A stretch of DNA of 64,000 bases from Viola odorata (GCA_963691705.1 OY829539.1:50814327-50878326), one strand, 5' to 3'. Counted from the first letter of the stretch, positions 33,651 through 45,904 are shown. The notes: a model not told the origin generated them from the letters alone. Made by a program: numbers and translations.

Positions 33651-35360
33651 GGGAAAATGCCAAAAACGGTACCTGTACGTTGGGCCTTCAACTAATTTGG
33701 CACCTGTACCTTATTTTGATTTTAAAAGATACTCGTACGCAACTAATTGATCACATTTGGTACCTGCGGCCGTTTCCGTCACCAATCTGCCGTTATCTAG
33801 TCTACGTGGCATGCCACGTGATCCACTTCAGGCTGACATCGCTGACATGGCACGCCACGTAGACGAATCCGACCCGAATCGTTGGTGCGTGGGTCGGGTA
33901 GGATTCCTAGCTGCAAACGACGTCGTTTGCATTTTCCCTTCTAATTGAACGACGTCCACGCGCGTGTCTTCATCTCCCTCATTCATCCAACATTTTCCTT
34001 CTCTCAAACCAGACCTAACCCTAAATTCCCCCATCAAAATCGCCACTTTCGTTCCTTTAAAATCAAACGTAATCTCTCCCAATCGATCGGGTACAAATAG
34101 CATAAGCCGAGGTATGTATTTATTTATTTGCAATTTTTTCTATTATATATCACATTGGTTCCTCTCCGACAGTATTATATAATTTGCTAATTAATTTTAT
34201 GTGACAGTAATGCTGTGTGTTTAATGGAAGAAGCGACATATAGTCACGGTTAATTAATTTTGTTAACATAATATCGAAGAACTAATCAGAATCCCAAAAT
34301 CTTGAAATCAGAGATCTTAATTATGCTAAAAGCAACAAAAAAAACCATATAAAAAAGATCATTTTTTTCTCAGCTGTACATGAATGTCTCTGCCATGGAG
34401 CTTTTTTCTGCAGAGGTAACAAGAACTGAGAAAATCAGAAGTTGGGTATTTTTGAGTATCTTCAACAACTCTTGCTGGGGATTCTTTAAGTGTAAAAACA
34501 GCAGAAAGATTGTTGCTTTTTACATCAAAAGAAAACCCTTAATCATGCCCAATCTCTCCATATTCTTGCTCATCATAGTAAACTTTGGTGAAAGATTTCT
34601 GACCAGGACCATGGCTTATCACATATGTGTAATTCTCCAAGCTATCCATGTCCATATCTTCAACAGTACTAACCTTATGATTATCATTTCTCTGGCAGTT
34701 TTTACCAGAATTGACAGGAATTGGCACTGACCTATTATTCAAATTTGGGCAGCAAGCTCCACACTTTTTGGCCAAAATCTCACCACTGGTACTGCTAGAT
34801 TTCTTCTCAAGAGCAGTAACAATTCCCAATCCAACCCCACCAAGTTCATAATTCTTCAACCCTCTTGGCGATTGCATTTTGTAGTCTAATGGACTTCTTG
34901 GGCTAATCTCTCCCTCTTGGCAATTGATTGGGAGAGATTACGTTTGATTTTAAAGAAAGGAAAGTGGCGATTTTAATGGGGGAATTTAGGGTTAGGTCTG
35001 GTTTGAGAGAAGGGAAAATGTTGGATGAATGAGGGAGATGAAGACACGCACGCGGACGTCGTTCAATTAGAAGGGAAAATGCAAACGACGTCGTTTGCAG
35101 CTAGGAATCCTACCCGACCCACGCACCAACGATTCGAGCCGGATTCGTCTACGTGGCGTGCCATGTCAGCGATGTCTGCCTGAAGTGGATGACGTGGCAT
35201 GCCACGTAGACTAGATAACGACAGATTGGTGACGGAAACGGCCGCAGGTACCAAATATGATCAATTAGTTGCGTACGAGTACCTTTTAAAACCAAAAAAA
35301 GGTGCAGGTGCCAAATTAGTTGAAAGCCCAATGTACAGATACCGTTTTTGACATTTTCCC
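33651..35360. mobile_element. Pack-MULE (Mutator-like, long TIRs) with captured FLZ gene fragment
   Basis: Long inverted arms of roughly 430 bp (about 33651-34090 and about 34925-35360) begin GGGAAAATGCCAAAAACGG and share motifs such as ACGACGTCGTTTGCA. CACAAACTAG flanks both sides (33641-33650, 35361-35370), a 9-10 bp duplication as expected for Mutator-like elements. The centre holds an FLZ zinc-finger gene fragment on the minus strand and no transposase. Confidence 0.92.
34378..34917 (-). pseudogene. FCS-like zinc finger (FLZ/DUF581) gene fragment captured by a Pack-MULE
   Basis: The minus strand encodes SPRSPLDYKMQSPRG, then KNYELGGVGLGIVTALEK, PIPVNSGKNC and SLENYTYVISHGPG, the conserved N-terminal blocks of FLZ proteins, which are SnRK1-interacting adaptors. 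After a stop near 34539 a second frame carries the zinc-finger start, FLSSCYLCRKKLHGRDIH (about 34380-34433), with the first C-x2-C pair. It ends at the position where FLZ genes often have an intron, so the second Cys pair is missing. The frame change and lost exon make it a pseudogene fragment, though it could still be transcribed. Confidence 0.85.
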
Positions 35361-35407
35361 CACAAACTAGCTACGCATTTCAACAAATACCTTGTCTGCA
35401 CCATCTT

Positions 35408-35493
35408 TGTTTTCTTCCCATATTTTGTACACCTCTTTCACCACCAATCATGTTTTCTTCCCATATTTTGTACACCTCTTTCACCAACAATCA
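35408..35493. repeat. two tandem copies of a 43-bp unit
   Basis: TGTTTTCTTCCCATATTTTG followed by TACACCTCTTTCACC occurs twice, almost unchanged, at 35408 and 35451, just outside the Pack-MULE. Confidence 0.9.
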
Positions 35494-36055
35494 TCACAGC
35501 CACACCATTCCATCACCGCGTACCGCCACAGCAACACCAACCACAGCCGAACCCACGCCCATACTCTCCACCTCACCTCCGGCGATACACAAACCCAAAC
35601 ACATCACCGTCTCTCACTCTCTCGGTCGCTGCAAAAATACAGAAGCAAGGTAATTTCTCCCTCGTTCCTAAATATTCACCATCATCTCTTCATTTATTAA
35701 AAGTTTGCTATGATTTCTTCTCCTTTTCTTCCCTTGGTTTGTTGTTAGTTTGCTGCTGTTTTTGTGTTGATTTTTCACGTCAGTTTGGGTTTGAAGGAGA
35801 TGAAGAGGTTTGAGGGGTAGATTTGGGTGTATCTCGGCTAACAATTGGTCAGATCTTGTAGTCGAATTTTGTGGTGGACAACAAAGGAGGTGGACGAGAT
35901 TTGCGCACAGAGCGAAGAGGAGGATGAGGAAGAAGATATAGAGAGTGAATCGGAATTGTTTGGTGGCAAGGGCAAAATGGTTAGACAAACACAAAAAATG
36001 TCTTGGGAGATGAGAATGACGTTCAATTGCAGTCAAAGCTAAAGTGTCTTAAATG
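35494..36055. other. intergenic, no gene recognised
   Basis: Short ORFs on both strands cross this stretch, including an acidic one at 35845-36042, but none resembles a known family. The stretch looks like a Ser/Pro-rich leader followed by AT-rich sequence. Confidence 0.4.
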
Positions 36056-36064
36056 ATATTGTTT

Positions 36065-36157
36065 GGGTTTTTTTGCATGAAGACTCCCTGTACTTTAAAA
36101 AAAACAGTTTCCTCCCCTCAACTTTAAAATACAGGGGGCTTCATGCAAAAAATCCCA
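36065..36157. mobile_element. 93-bp fold-back MITE with ATATTGTTT duplication (Mutator-type)
   Basis: The whole element is close to one palindrome: GGGTTTTTTTGCATGAAG on the left is answered by CTTCATGCAAAAAATCCC on the right, with more inverted sequence inside (CCCTGTACTTTAAA / TTTAAAATACAGGG). ATATTGTTT lies on both sides (36056-36064, 36158-36166), a 9-bp duplication. Confidence 0.85.
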
Positions 36158-36771
36158 ATATTGTTTCAAAATCGGAGGGAGAGTATCTACCGTTGCAAAA
36201 GCGAGGGCTTGGTTGGGGGAGGAAAACCATTGATACTCAGCTGATTTATTTTGTCAAATCCTCAATTAAAAATTAAAAGGCTTGGTAATTTTTTTTTGCA
36301 ATTTATTGTATTTTAATTTATAAATGGGTAGAGTAAATTTACGAATCATTTAAATTTTATTTTTATTATTTTGTATTTTTTATAATTAGGTAAAATCATT
36401 TTTTTCATGGATCAATTAAACGAATAGAGTGAGTTTTTTTTATTTTTGAGATATATTTTTCTATTCTTTAATTCATTCATTCAATTAGAAAAAATAAATA
36501 TCTAACCTTTTACGTATTAATAAAAATTTGTAACTCAGTGGTACTTTCTACATATCTATATAAAAATAAAATAACCAGTACAAATTTTTTTTTTAAATAT
36601 ACATTTTTTTCTTTTTGAATGACTTTACTATTATTATATCTTTTTCACCGGTAGGATCATACCAATTATTCTAACTCTTTAAACAATACTCGGTTAATAA
36701 AACTATTTTTATTTTTATATTTTTTCTGGATTTTAGCAGTATTTTATTTTTTAAATTATTAATGTTTAAAT

Positions 36772-38318
36772 CATAGTTATCAGAACCGGACCGGACAGCG
36801 AACCGTTTCCGAAAATTTGGTGGTTCAACCGGGTTGAACCGGGTTCGACCGGATTGTAGATGCTGGTCCGTCCGGAACCGTTCACACATTAAATCGATCA
36901 ACCTTAGACGATAAAACCGGATAAAACCGGATTGAACCGGCTGGTTTTTTTACTGTAGCATTTTATAATATATCAAAATAAAGTTATAATATATCAAAAT
37001 AAAGTATATCAAGTAGATCAAAATCAAAAGTTGAAAATAAAGAAACTATCTATCATTCAAATGACACTTAAATATTCAAATTACAAAATAAAGAAACAAT
37101 CCAGCATTCAAACACACTTAAATATTCAAACACACTTAATTATCCAAATTACAAAATAAAGAAACAATCCAACATTCAAATAAAATCATTTTCAAAGTTC
37201 AAACAGTCACTAAATAAAAAATATCTGAAATCATTTTTAGTATTTTAAAGTGAAGGCAAGCGAGCTGAACGAAAAATTGGAAAAATAATTAAAAGTATTT
37301 ATATAAGTCACTAAATTAAAAATATTTAGATAAACTTACCAAAAAGATAAATAAGAAGACAATATAGAAAAAAATTAATTATACATTAGAATAAATGAGA
37401 AGTAAGCTTTAAAGCTCAAGTTTAGAAATATCAAAGTTGACGAAACATTTAATCGGGACGGTAATCGCTAACTCGATACCTACAAAAAAAAAATTTGAAT
37501 TTCACGATTTAATTAAAAATAATAATTGGTTCATATTTATTGCCCAAATATTCGAACCCATTATTAATCAATTAAAAGAACCCACATTTTTTTCACTTGG
37601 GCCGCAACCCATTTCTTTCTCATTTTCCTTGATGGGCCGTAACCCATCTCTTCTCCTATTTCTCTTCTTTCCTTGTCAAACGAGTTTGACTTTGGCTTTG
37701 GCATTAAGAAAAAAAAGGTTGGTTCTCTTCTCTACTCTTCTTTTCTTTTCTTTTTCTCTTTCCCTTTTTTCTTATCTGCTCTCTTTTCTTTTCTTTCCTT
37801 CTTCTTCTTCTTTCTCCTTCTGTTTCTCTGTCTTGAGCGATGGGTTTATGTGGTTGGCAGTGGTGATGGTAGTGGAGGCTAATCGGGAGAGCAGATCGGG
37901 AGATCTTCTTCATCTTTCTCCTTCTGTTTCTCTGTCTTGGGCGATGGGTTTGTGTGATTGGCAGGGGCAGTGGTGATGGCGGTGGAGGCTAATCGGGAGA
38001 GGAGAGATGGTTTGGCGGAGGGCGGCGGCTATGATCGGGTCTGAATCAAGGATTGGTGGAGGCCGGCGGTCTAATGGGCCCATGGGCCGTGTCAAAACGG
38101 CGTCGTTTGGGCCCATGGGCCGTGTCCGTTTTGACAAATTATCAAACCGGATAGTTTGGTAACAAACCTGCCGGTTCACAGGTTCACAAAAAACCGGACG
38201 AACCGGCCGGTCCGACCCGGATCAGAGGCGCATCCGGTCAGAAAGGTGAATCGAACCGGAAAGCTGAAAATGACCGGTTGAACCGAACGGACTGGCCGGT
38301 CCGGTTCTGATAACTATG
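36772..38318. mobile_element. non-autonomous hAT element (1547 bp) with GTTTAAAT duplication
   Basis: The TIR CATAGTTATCAGAACCGGAC is present at both ends. GTTTAAAT lies on both sides (36764-36771, 38319-38326), a perfect 8-bp duplication. Subterminal CCGG-rich arrays resemble those of the hAT element at 20871. The interior shows a tandem duplication of about 105 bp (near 37814-38000, GTTTCTCTGTCTTG and GAGGCTAATCGGGAGAG) and a repeated GGGCCCATGGGCCGTGTC. There is no transposase. Confidence 0.92.
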
Positions 38319-38455
38319 GTTTAAATATCTATATTTCTTCTTGCGTTCATTTTAGAATTTCAAAAAGTTTGAGTAATACAAAAATACCCCCACAGTAGCA
38401 GGTGTCATATTCGATTCGTCATCAATCATCAGCCACAATGTGGTGACTCACTGAC

Positions 38456-38974
38456 TATGTGTGTGTTTGGGGTTGTGGTTTGGTTTCAAAAGGCTGGTTT
38501 TGAAACCAAGAAGCCACATAAAGGTGTTTGGTAACACCTGCGGAGACTGAGCTTTTCAAAAGCACTTTTAAATTTATGCACAACGCATCTCCTTTCCTCA
38601 CTGGAGCAAATTGGTCCAGTGGCAAACGCAGCTGCCTGCAAAGCTGCGTTTGCACCCCCTCTCCTAATTTTTTTTTATTTATTTTAAATTCATTTTTTTA
38701 CTTTATATACTAGAACAAAATAAATTAAAAACTTATCACAATAAAATCTCCATCTCAAAATAAGTAATTCTAGATCCATTTTTCCTATTTTTATTAATTT
38801 TTTAAAAATGGATTTTATACTCTAACTAGCTTTTAAGAAATGTTTACCAAACAACTTCTCGTTTCCCACGGCACTTTTAAGAAATATTTAACAAACAGCA
38901 TACTAGCTTTTCCAGAAGTACACTTTTACCACAACACTTTTCGGACTAGAACCGGAACGCCAAACAGACCCATA
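38456..38974. mobile_element. TIR MITE, unassigned (PIF/Harbinger-like ends)
   Basis: The left side TATGTGTGTGTTTGGGGTTG and the reverse-complemented right side TATGGGTCTGTTTGGCGTTC align over 25 bp. The interior is non-coding. The target duplication is unclear (TA at most), so the family is uncertain. It ends about 60 bp upstream of the TATA-like motif of ligase copy B. Confidence 0.6.
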
Positions 38975-39034
38975 TCATCCCAAAAAAAAAATCATGCCTC
39001 CTCTTGTAATAATCGACAACTCTGCAATATATCA

Positions 39035-39043
39035 AATATAAAA
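39035..39043 (+). promoter_or_regulatory. probable TATA box of ligase copy B
   Basis: AATATAAAA lies about 130 bp upstream of the ATG at 39169 and is the only good TATA-like motif in the short host-derived spacer. Confidence 0.4.
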
Positions 39044-39168
39044 CCCCCGCCAAAAGGTCCAAAGGGAAAGGGCTTGAATTGAAGATACTTGACGCTTCAT
39101 CTGCGATTCTTTTTTTCTTCTTTTTTTGGTGGTTAACTGCAAAGCTCTTTTCTAATCTCAAATCTGCA

Positions 39169-42100
39169 ATGGAGAAGTCCGGTTATGGTCGTGACGGCAT
39201 ATTCAGGTCGTTAAGACCCACTTTAGTCCTCCCTAAAGATCCAAATCTTTCCATGGTTTCATTTCTTTTCGAGAATTCCGATGCTTACCCTAAAAAACCA
39301 GCTCTTATTGATGCAGATTTGTCCCTCACCTTATCCTTCTCTCACCTCAAATCCTCTGTTATTAAGGTCGCCCATGGCTTACTCCATCTGGGTATCTCTA
39401 AAAATGATGTGGTTCTCATCTTTGCACCCAATTCCTACCAATTCCCTATCTGCTTCCTCGCTATCGCTTCCATTGGTGCCATTGCCACCACTGCAAACCC
39501 TTTGTACACAACATTTGAACTCTCCGAACAGATCAAAGATTCAAATCCCAAGTTGGTTATTACTGTCCCTGAGTTGTGGTACAAAGTCAAAGGTTTCAAC
39601 TTGCCTTCTGTGTTCTTAGGACCCAAGGAATCTGTTTCTTCTGACGAGCCCAATTCATCAAGAATTACAAGTTTCCATCTTTTGGTGGAGTTAGGAGGGT
39701 CTCATACTGATTTTCCTGTCATTAGCGTGAAGCAAAGTGATGTAGCTGCGCTTTTGTATTCTTCAGGCACCACCGGGACTAGTAAAGGAGTGGTCTTGAC
39801 TCATGGGAATTTCATTGCTTCAGCTCGTATGGTCACCATGGATCAGGAAGTGTCAGGTGAGATGAACCATGTCTTTCTTTGTGTATTGCCCATGTTTCAT
39901 GCGTCTGGATTGGCTGTCATCACGTTCGCACAATTGCAAGTTGGAAACACGGTAGTGTCGATGCAAAAGTTTGCTCTTGAGATGGTTTTGAGGGTTGTGG
40001 AGAAATATAAGGTGACCCATTTGTGGGTTGTACCACCAGTTATACTTGCTTTGGCCAAACAAAGTATTGTTAAGCAGTATGACATTTCTTCCTTGAAGCA
40101 TATTGGATCGGGAGCTGCTCCGTTGGGGAAAGGATCGATGGAGGACTGTGTTAAGAGCATTCCTCATGCTGTAGTCACTCAGGTAATAAAACAACCCTCT
40201 TATGTTGAATCAAAACCTGAACCTATTTGGCATGTTTTCCCTTTTAAGTGCGGTTCACTGGCCTATAGTTGAAGTAACTGTTTTAATTTTTATATGCAAG
40301 TTATGTAATCCAATAATGGTAAAATATTGGTTCTGTATGTTTGGTGCCCCTTCCTCGTGGTCCATGTGTTATCACGCCTAGTTAGTAAGTGTAAAGTGGA
40401 TGTCCTAAAGATCCAATTCTCAGTATACTAACTTTTTTGACTGGATATAAGGTTTCTAATCATCAGCACCAATGATGAAGAATGGAAAAAACGAATAGGG
40501 CATTAGGCATATGCAAATTCAGGATTGACTTTCTTGTACTTTTGACTTATAGACTATGCTCATTTATTTTCAACTGATAAACTGGCGGTCATTTACTAAA
40601 CCAGTATGATATGTGTATAATATTACCATTCTAAGTTTGAGAACAGGAGGCTGAGATTTATTTCTTTGTGGAGTGTCATATGATGTATTGTTGATTACTG
40701 TTTTAAGTGAGTAATCTATCCGAAGTTCTGAGTATACAGTGAACTGACTTTGCTGTTTGAGAAGAGGAGTCTTTTGCATCCATCAATGCTCTAATGTGAC
40801 CAAAGCTTTACTTTCACCCTCTGCCTCCATATTCACAGTTTCCTTGCAACTAAATGATATCCTACCACTAACAAAAATTGAAAGATGCTTCCATATTCAT
40901 AGTTTCCTTGAGTATGCAAGAGTGTTGCTTTCTGATTCAGGTTGCATTTTGGTTCAGGGCTATGGTATGACGGAAGCTTGTGGGCTTGTTACTCTGGAGA
41001 ATCCAAGATTTGGTGCTCGGAACAGTGGTTCATCAGGGCCACTTGTTTCCGGAGTAGAAGCGCGAATAGTTAGTGTGGAAACTCTGAAATCTCTTCCTCC
41101 AAATCAGTTGGGCGAAGTGTGGCTTCGGGGTCCTAGCATGATGCAAGGTATTTTGCTTTATAATTTGCTCCAATAAGGAGCTTCAGTTTTTCACATATGG
41201 AGGCATGATCAATTGATCATTATAAATTCCTTTCCAATAACGCCAGAGAAAAATCAGGACTTCATGATAAACAAAGAAGGAATTTCTTTTCAATCTAATA
41301 TGCATGTTTTTTAGAGGTAGTGAAATTGCCGATCCGCTTAGATAAGTGCAATTGTGTTCGGCCTGGATAAGTTTTATATGACTAACACAATATATAAGTA
41401 TTTGCACTCTATAAAACTGACCCAAACATTTTCCTATATGGACATTCATTTCACTTAGCTCTAGCATATTTTGAATCAATTGGCAGGTTATTTCAACAAC
41501 CCGCAGGCCACAATGCAGACTGTTGATAAGAAAGGTTGGGTACATTCTGGAGATCTTGGCTATTTTGATGACGAGGGGAAGCTAATCATTGTTGACCGAA
41601 TTAAAGAGCTCATCAAAGTCAAAGGTTTTCAGGTACATTGTAGTAAAATGGAAACTGACCATATGTGCAAATATGTGTACTGCTTGAAGAAATTTATCAA
41701 AACATCCTATATACAGTCTCTTAGTTGCAAGTAGAGCGGTCATTGGATTACGCCTCATTTGCTTGATTGACTCTTCCTAGGTTGCCCCGGCTGAGCTTGA
41801 AGGGCTACTTGTATCTCACCCTGAAATATTAGATGCTGCTGTCATCCCGTAAGTTGAACTGACTGGCTTGTACTACTGGCATCAGTTTAACCCCGGCGAA
41901 ATACTCTCTCATAGATTAGCACATATGTAAACCGTTTAATAAGTTGACTCTCATCTGCCTTGTAGATTTCCTGATGCTGAAGCTGGTGAGGTCCCAGCTG
42001 CATATGTGGTGCGCTCTCCCAACAGTTCACTTACTGAAGATGATGTTAAAAAATATATCGTCCATAAGGTAAGTGACACTTGTTGACAGCACACTGCTTT

Positions 42101-42590
42101 CTTAAAGTGTGAGATAGAAGCCCTGGATACCATATCAGCTATATACTAAGCGCGATCCGGTATCTTACTGTTGACTCTACCTTTTACTCTCAAGGTGTTT
42201 ATTGGAATAAAATCATGAGAGCCAATGAGCCAAAGCACGAAAGCTGACAACCAACTTATACCTTACAAGTTGGTTGTGAACCAGACCACCAATCATGTCC
42301 GACATTTCTTTCCCTTTGCGATGACCTACTTCTGTTTCACAACGGAGTGCCAATCGCTTGAAAAACTGCAGTCATGTTCTTGTTGTGGAAGACGCTTATG
42401 TCATTGAATGTGCATGAGTTCAGCTGCGTCTATTTTAAATGCGTGGCTAAGTTTTGTTTCTCTCTCGCTGCTTCAGGTTGCGCCTTTTAAAAGGTTACGA
42501 AGGGTGACATTCACAGACAGCATCCCCAAGTCAGCTTCTGGTAAAATTCTAAGAAGGGAGCTCATCGCAAAAGTAAGATCTAAGATATGA
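39169..42590 (+). CDS. 4-coumarate:CoA ligase-like 7 type acyl-activating enzyme, copy B
   Basis: Exons 39169-40182, 40958-41147, 41487-41632, 41781-41848, 41966-42068 and 42477-42590 have the same lengths as copy A and give 544 residues. An in-frame upstream extension exists but lacks an ATG and is a poly-Phe run, so the start is [10 protein letters not shown]. The P-loop [28 protein letters not shown] and [13 protein letters not shown] are intact, so it should be active. Two differences stand out. The pocket motif reads MFHASGL where A has MFHVFGL and C has MFHAFGL, and the A5 motif reads GYGMTEACG where C has GYGMTETCG. Either could change the acid accepted. The C-terminus is SKI, as in A. 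Introns are still alignable with A, which marks a recent duplication. Confidence 0.94.
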
Positions 42591-42734
42591 AGATCGTAAG
42601 TGGTTCCATGAAGATTTACTCTTGCATTCATGCCAGGACCCCTTAATCTGATAAGGGTTGTTTTGTTTTGGCGCCATTGCATTTTCTCTATAGCCATGTA
42701 TTCGTGTGTGTTGTGTAAAACCTTTACTCTAATA

Positions 42735-43303
42735 CAGGGACGGATCCAGGAATTATTTCTAGGGGGGGCGGGGGTTCGGGGGCAGCGTCCCCGAAAATTT
42801 TTTTTTGGAGTATTTTAAAAGAAAAGCAAGCGAACTGAACAAAAAATTGAACTAAATAACAAATATTTAGATAAACTTAAGAAAAAGGTAAATAAGAAGA
42901 CAATATAGAAAAAAATTAATTATACATTAGAATTCATACAATATATATACTTCTTACCATTGTTCTCTACGAGGTTTCATTTTTTGAAATCCTTGTATGA
43001 TTCTCTCATTCTCTATACTATCAAAAATATCTTTTTCAACAAAAGTAATCAAACAATCATTTAACATATCATCTCCCATACGGAAAAAACGGATGAGGCC
43101 TGGCTGTGCTAGGGATTTGGTTGAGGAGAGGAGAAGAGAGGCAGAGGCAAAGGCTAGGCTAGGGATTGGATTATTGGATTAGATTTGGTCGAGGTGCAGA
43201 TTGGCAGAGGCAAAGGCTAGGCTAATGGGCCTATTAAAAAAAAAAATTGGATTGGGCAGGGTAGGCAAAAGCCCACCCTGGCCCCCACCTGCATCCGTGC
43301 CTG
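42735..43303. mobile_element. hAT-like non-autonomous element (CAGGGACGGATCC ends)
   Basis: The left end CAGGGACGGATCCAGGA pairs with the reverse-complemented right end CAGGCACGGATGCAGGT. Such CAGGG-x-CGGATCxAGG ends are common in plant hAT elements. No 8-bp duplication is evident. The interior shares a block of about 125 bp with the hAT element at 36772 and has a small duplicated GGCAGAGGCAAAGGCTAGGC motif. It ends 163 bp upstream of ligase copy C. Confidence 0.6.
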
Positions 43304-43393
43304 CATGCAGGAGACCTAAAAAAATAATTGAAGTTTTTCCAAACTGTCCATCGCATTTATTTATCCGATGAGTTCCATGCGAGTCTGGCATTT

Positions 43394-43401
43394 TATTTAT
43401 A
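43394..43401 (+). promoter_or_regulatory. probable TATA box of ligase copy C
   Basis: TATTTATA lies about 70 bp upstream of the ATG at 43467, inside the only 163 bp of non-transposon DNA before the gene. Confidence 0.4.
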
Positions 43402-43466
43402 CCTTCTCTTTTCAGTCATCTCTGATTTTAGAACAGAGCATCTCCATTGCTAATAATTGACTTGCA

Positions 43467-45904
43467 ATGGAGAAATCTGGATATGGTTCTGATGGCATAT
43501 ACAGGTCACCGATGCCTACTCTAATCCTCCCCAATGATCCAAATCTTTCTATGGTCTCATTCCTTTTCAGAAATTCCAATTCCTATCCTACAAAGCCAGC
43601 TCTAATTGATGCAGATTCATCAATCACCATATCTTATGCAGAACTCAAATCCATTGTCATCAAGCTCGCCCATGGTTTACTCCACCTGGGTATCTCCAAA
43701 TCCGATGTCGTCCTCCTCCTCGCCCCTAATTCCTGCCAATTCCCCATCTGTTTCCTCGCCATCACTTCCATCGGCGCCATTGCCACAACTGCAAATCCCC
43801 AATATACCAAAACAGAGCTTTCCAAACAGATAAAAGACTCAAACCCCAAACTGATCATCACAATTCCTGAATTGTGGCATAAAGTTAAAGACTTTAACTT
43901 GCCTACTGTTTTCCTCGGCCCCCAAGAATCATTCCTCGATCTGGGTGCTAATTCAAGAACCAAAAGTTTCCATCGTTTAATCGAATTAGGCGAGTCATGC
44001 TCTGTTTTTCCTGAAATTGAGGTGAAACAGAGTGATGTGGCTGCTCTTTTATACTCTTCAGGAACGACAGGGACGAGCAAAGGAGTGGTTTTGACACATG
44101 GGAATTTCATTTCCTCCTCGTTGATGTGCACCATGGATCAAGAAATCGCATGGGAGAAGCCTCGGTCTTTCCTTTGCGTCATACCTATGTTTCATGCGTT
44201 TGGTCTGGCCGTGGTGGTTTACGCGCAGCTGCAGATGGGGAATGCGGTGGTGTCGATGAGGAAGTTTGAGACTGAGATGGTGCTTAAGGTTGTGGAGAAA
44301 TACAGAGTAACGCATATGTGGGTCGTGCCGCCAATAATTCTTGCACTGGTGAAACAGCGATTTGGTGGCAAGTATGATCTTTCTTCGTTAAAGTTAATTG
44401 GGTCTGCTGCTGCTCCACTTGGGAAAGAACTGATGGAAGAATGCTCCAGAAATTTCCCTCATGTTACAGTTTGCCAGGTTAGAACGATTTATTTACTTTC
44501 AGATTTTGGATTCTTGTGATTTGAAATTGAAATTGAGAGTGAAAAATGAGGAATTTGAATCAATTTAGGAAATTAAACCCAACTTATATCATTTTACATC
44601 ATTTCCTCTATTCTCACATGCTTTGACCAATTGACAGCTACTTAAGATGCTATGTTATGATAAAGAATAAGTATTGAATTCAGTCTAATAATGAGATATT
44701 AAAGAAATTTTTAAAAGGTCATGATTCATTTTTATTCTACGTTAATCTATTGTCATTTAAATTATTGAAGTAAAAATTTGATACGGGTCGGTCAATGAGT
44801 ATGAAGTCAAAGGATGGGTTTTTTGTGATGTGAATGTGCAGGGGTATGGTATGACTGAAACATGCGGGTTTATAACAATGGATAGTCTAAAAATAAGAGC
44901 GATAAAGGGTGGTTCTAGTGGGATTCTCGCTCCAGGAATGGAAGCCCGAGTGGTACACGTGGAGTCTATCAATCCTCTTCCTCCCACTCAGACCGGAGAA
45001 ATTTGGGTCCGCGGGGCCAATGTCACCAAAGGTATGTATGTCCTTTTACTTTAGTTTCCTTCAAAATATCATGGATCTTTTTGTCATGGCCCAATGTTAC
45101 TACCCCTAGGCCCTAGCTAGCTAGTTTTAAAGTTGGGCTTATTTGTTCACTGATCCAAAATGCATGAACTTGGGCCTGGGCCGCCTGGTCAGTAGTAGCC
45201 ACATAATCATGGGCCGTGGCAGCCAGCCTAATTAAGCAACAAATTTGAGATTGAGAATGGTGTACAGGTTATTTCAACAATCCAGAGGCTACGAAGCAAA
45301 CGCTATATGAGAGTAGAGATGGTAATTGGCTACGAACAGGAGATCTGGGCTACTTCGATGAAGATGGCAGGTTGTACGTCGTTGACCGAATTAAAGAGCT
45401 CATCAAGTGCAAAGGCTATCAGGTAAATAAGTTTTAATTGATCTCCAATCTAATAATAATTATCACACTCTCACGAACCGTAAGAATTAGGTCAATTTAT
45501 TCCACATCGACACTAGTTACTATATCATATATTCTTTTTGTGACTTAGGTAGCACCGGCTGAGCTGGAAGGGCTTCTAGTTTCTCATCCAGAAATCTTGG
45601 ATGCTGTTGTCATCCCGTAAGTTCAAAATTACACAAGTTTTTATTTTTATTATTATTAGAATAGAAAAATACACAACTTCATTAATACATGTAACCTTCT
45701 AATGTAATAATAGTAATGATAATAATTGATTAAATCCTAATTAATTAAGCACAAAAAATAAAAATGCAGACTTCCGGACCCAGAAGCCGGCCAGGTTCCG
45801 GGTGCATACATTGTGCGCTCCGCCACCAGTTCAATAACCCAAGAGCAAGTTCAAGAGTTCATTTCTCACCATGTAAGACATTCCGTTCCATTCCGGCAAT
45901 TAAG

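Noticed and set aside
34090..34377. Second captured gene inside the Pack-MULE
   Set aside because: AT-rich, no open frame or splice-bounded segment resembling a protein family.
33757..35331. Duplicated ORFs on opposite strands (similar proteins at 33757-33948 and 35063-35254)
   Set aside because: They are the two arms of the Pack-MULE inverted repeat, not genes.
37437..38179. Phe/Ser-rich ORFs
   Set aside because: They translate CT-rich sequence inside a hAT element.
39079..39168. In-frame N-terminal extension of ligase copy B
   Set aside because: It starts at TTG, not ATG, and encodes a poly-Phe run from a T-rich leader; copies A and C start at the equivalent of 39169.
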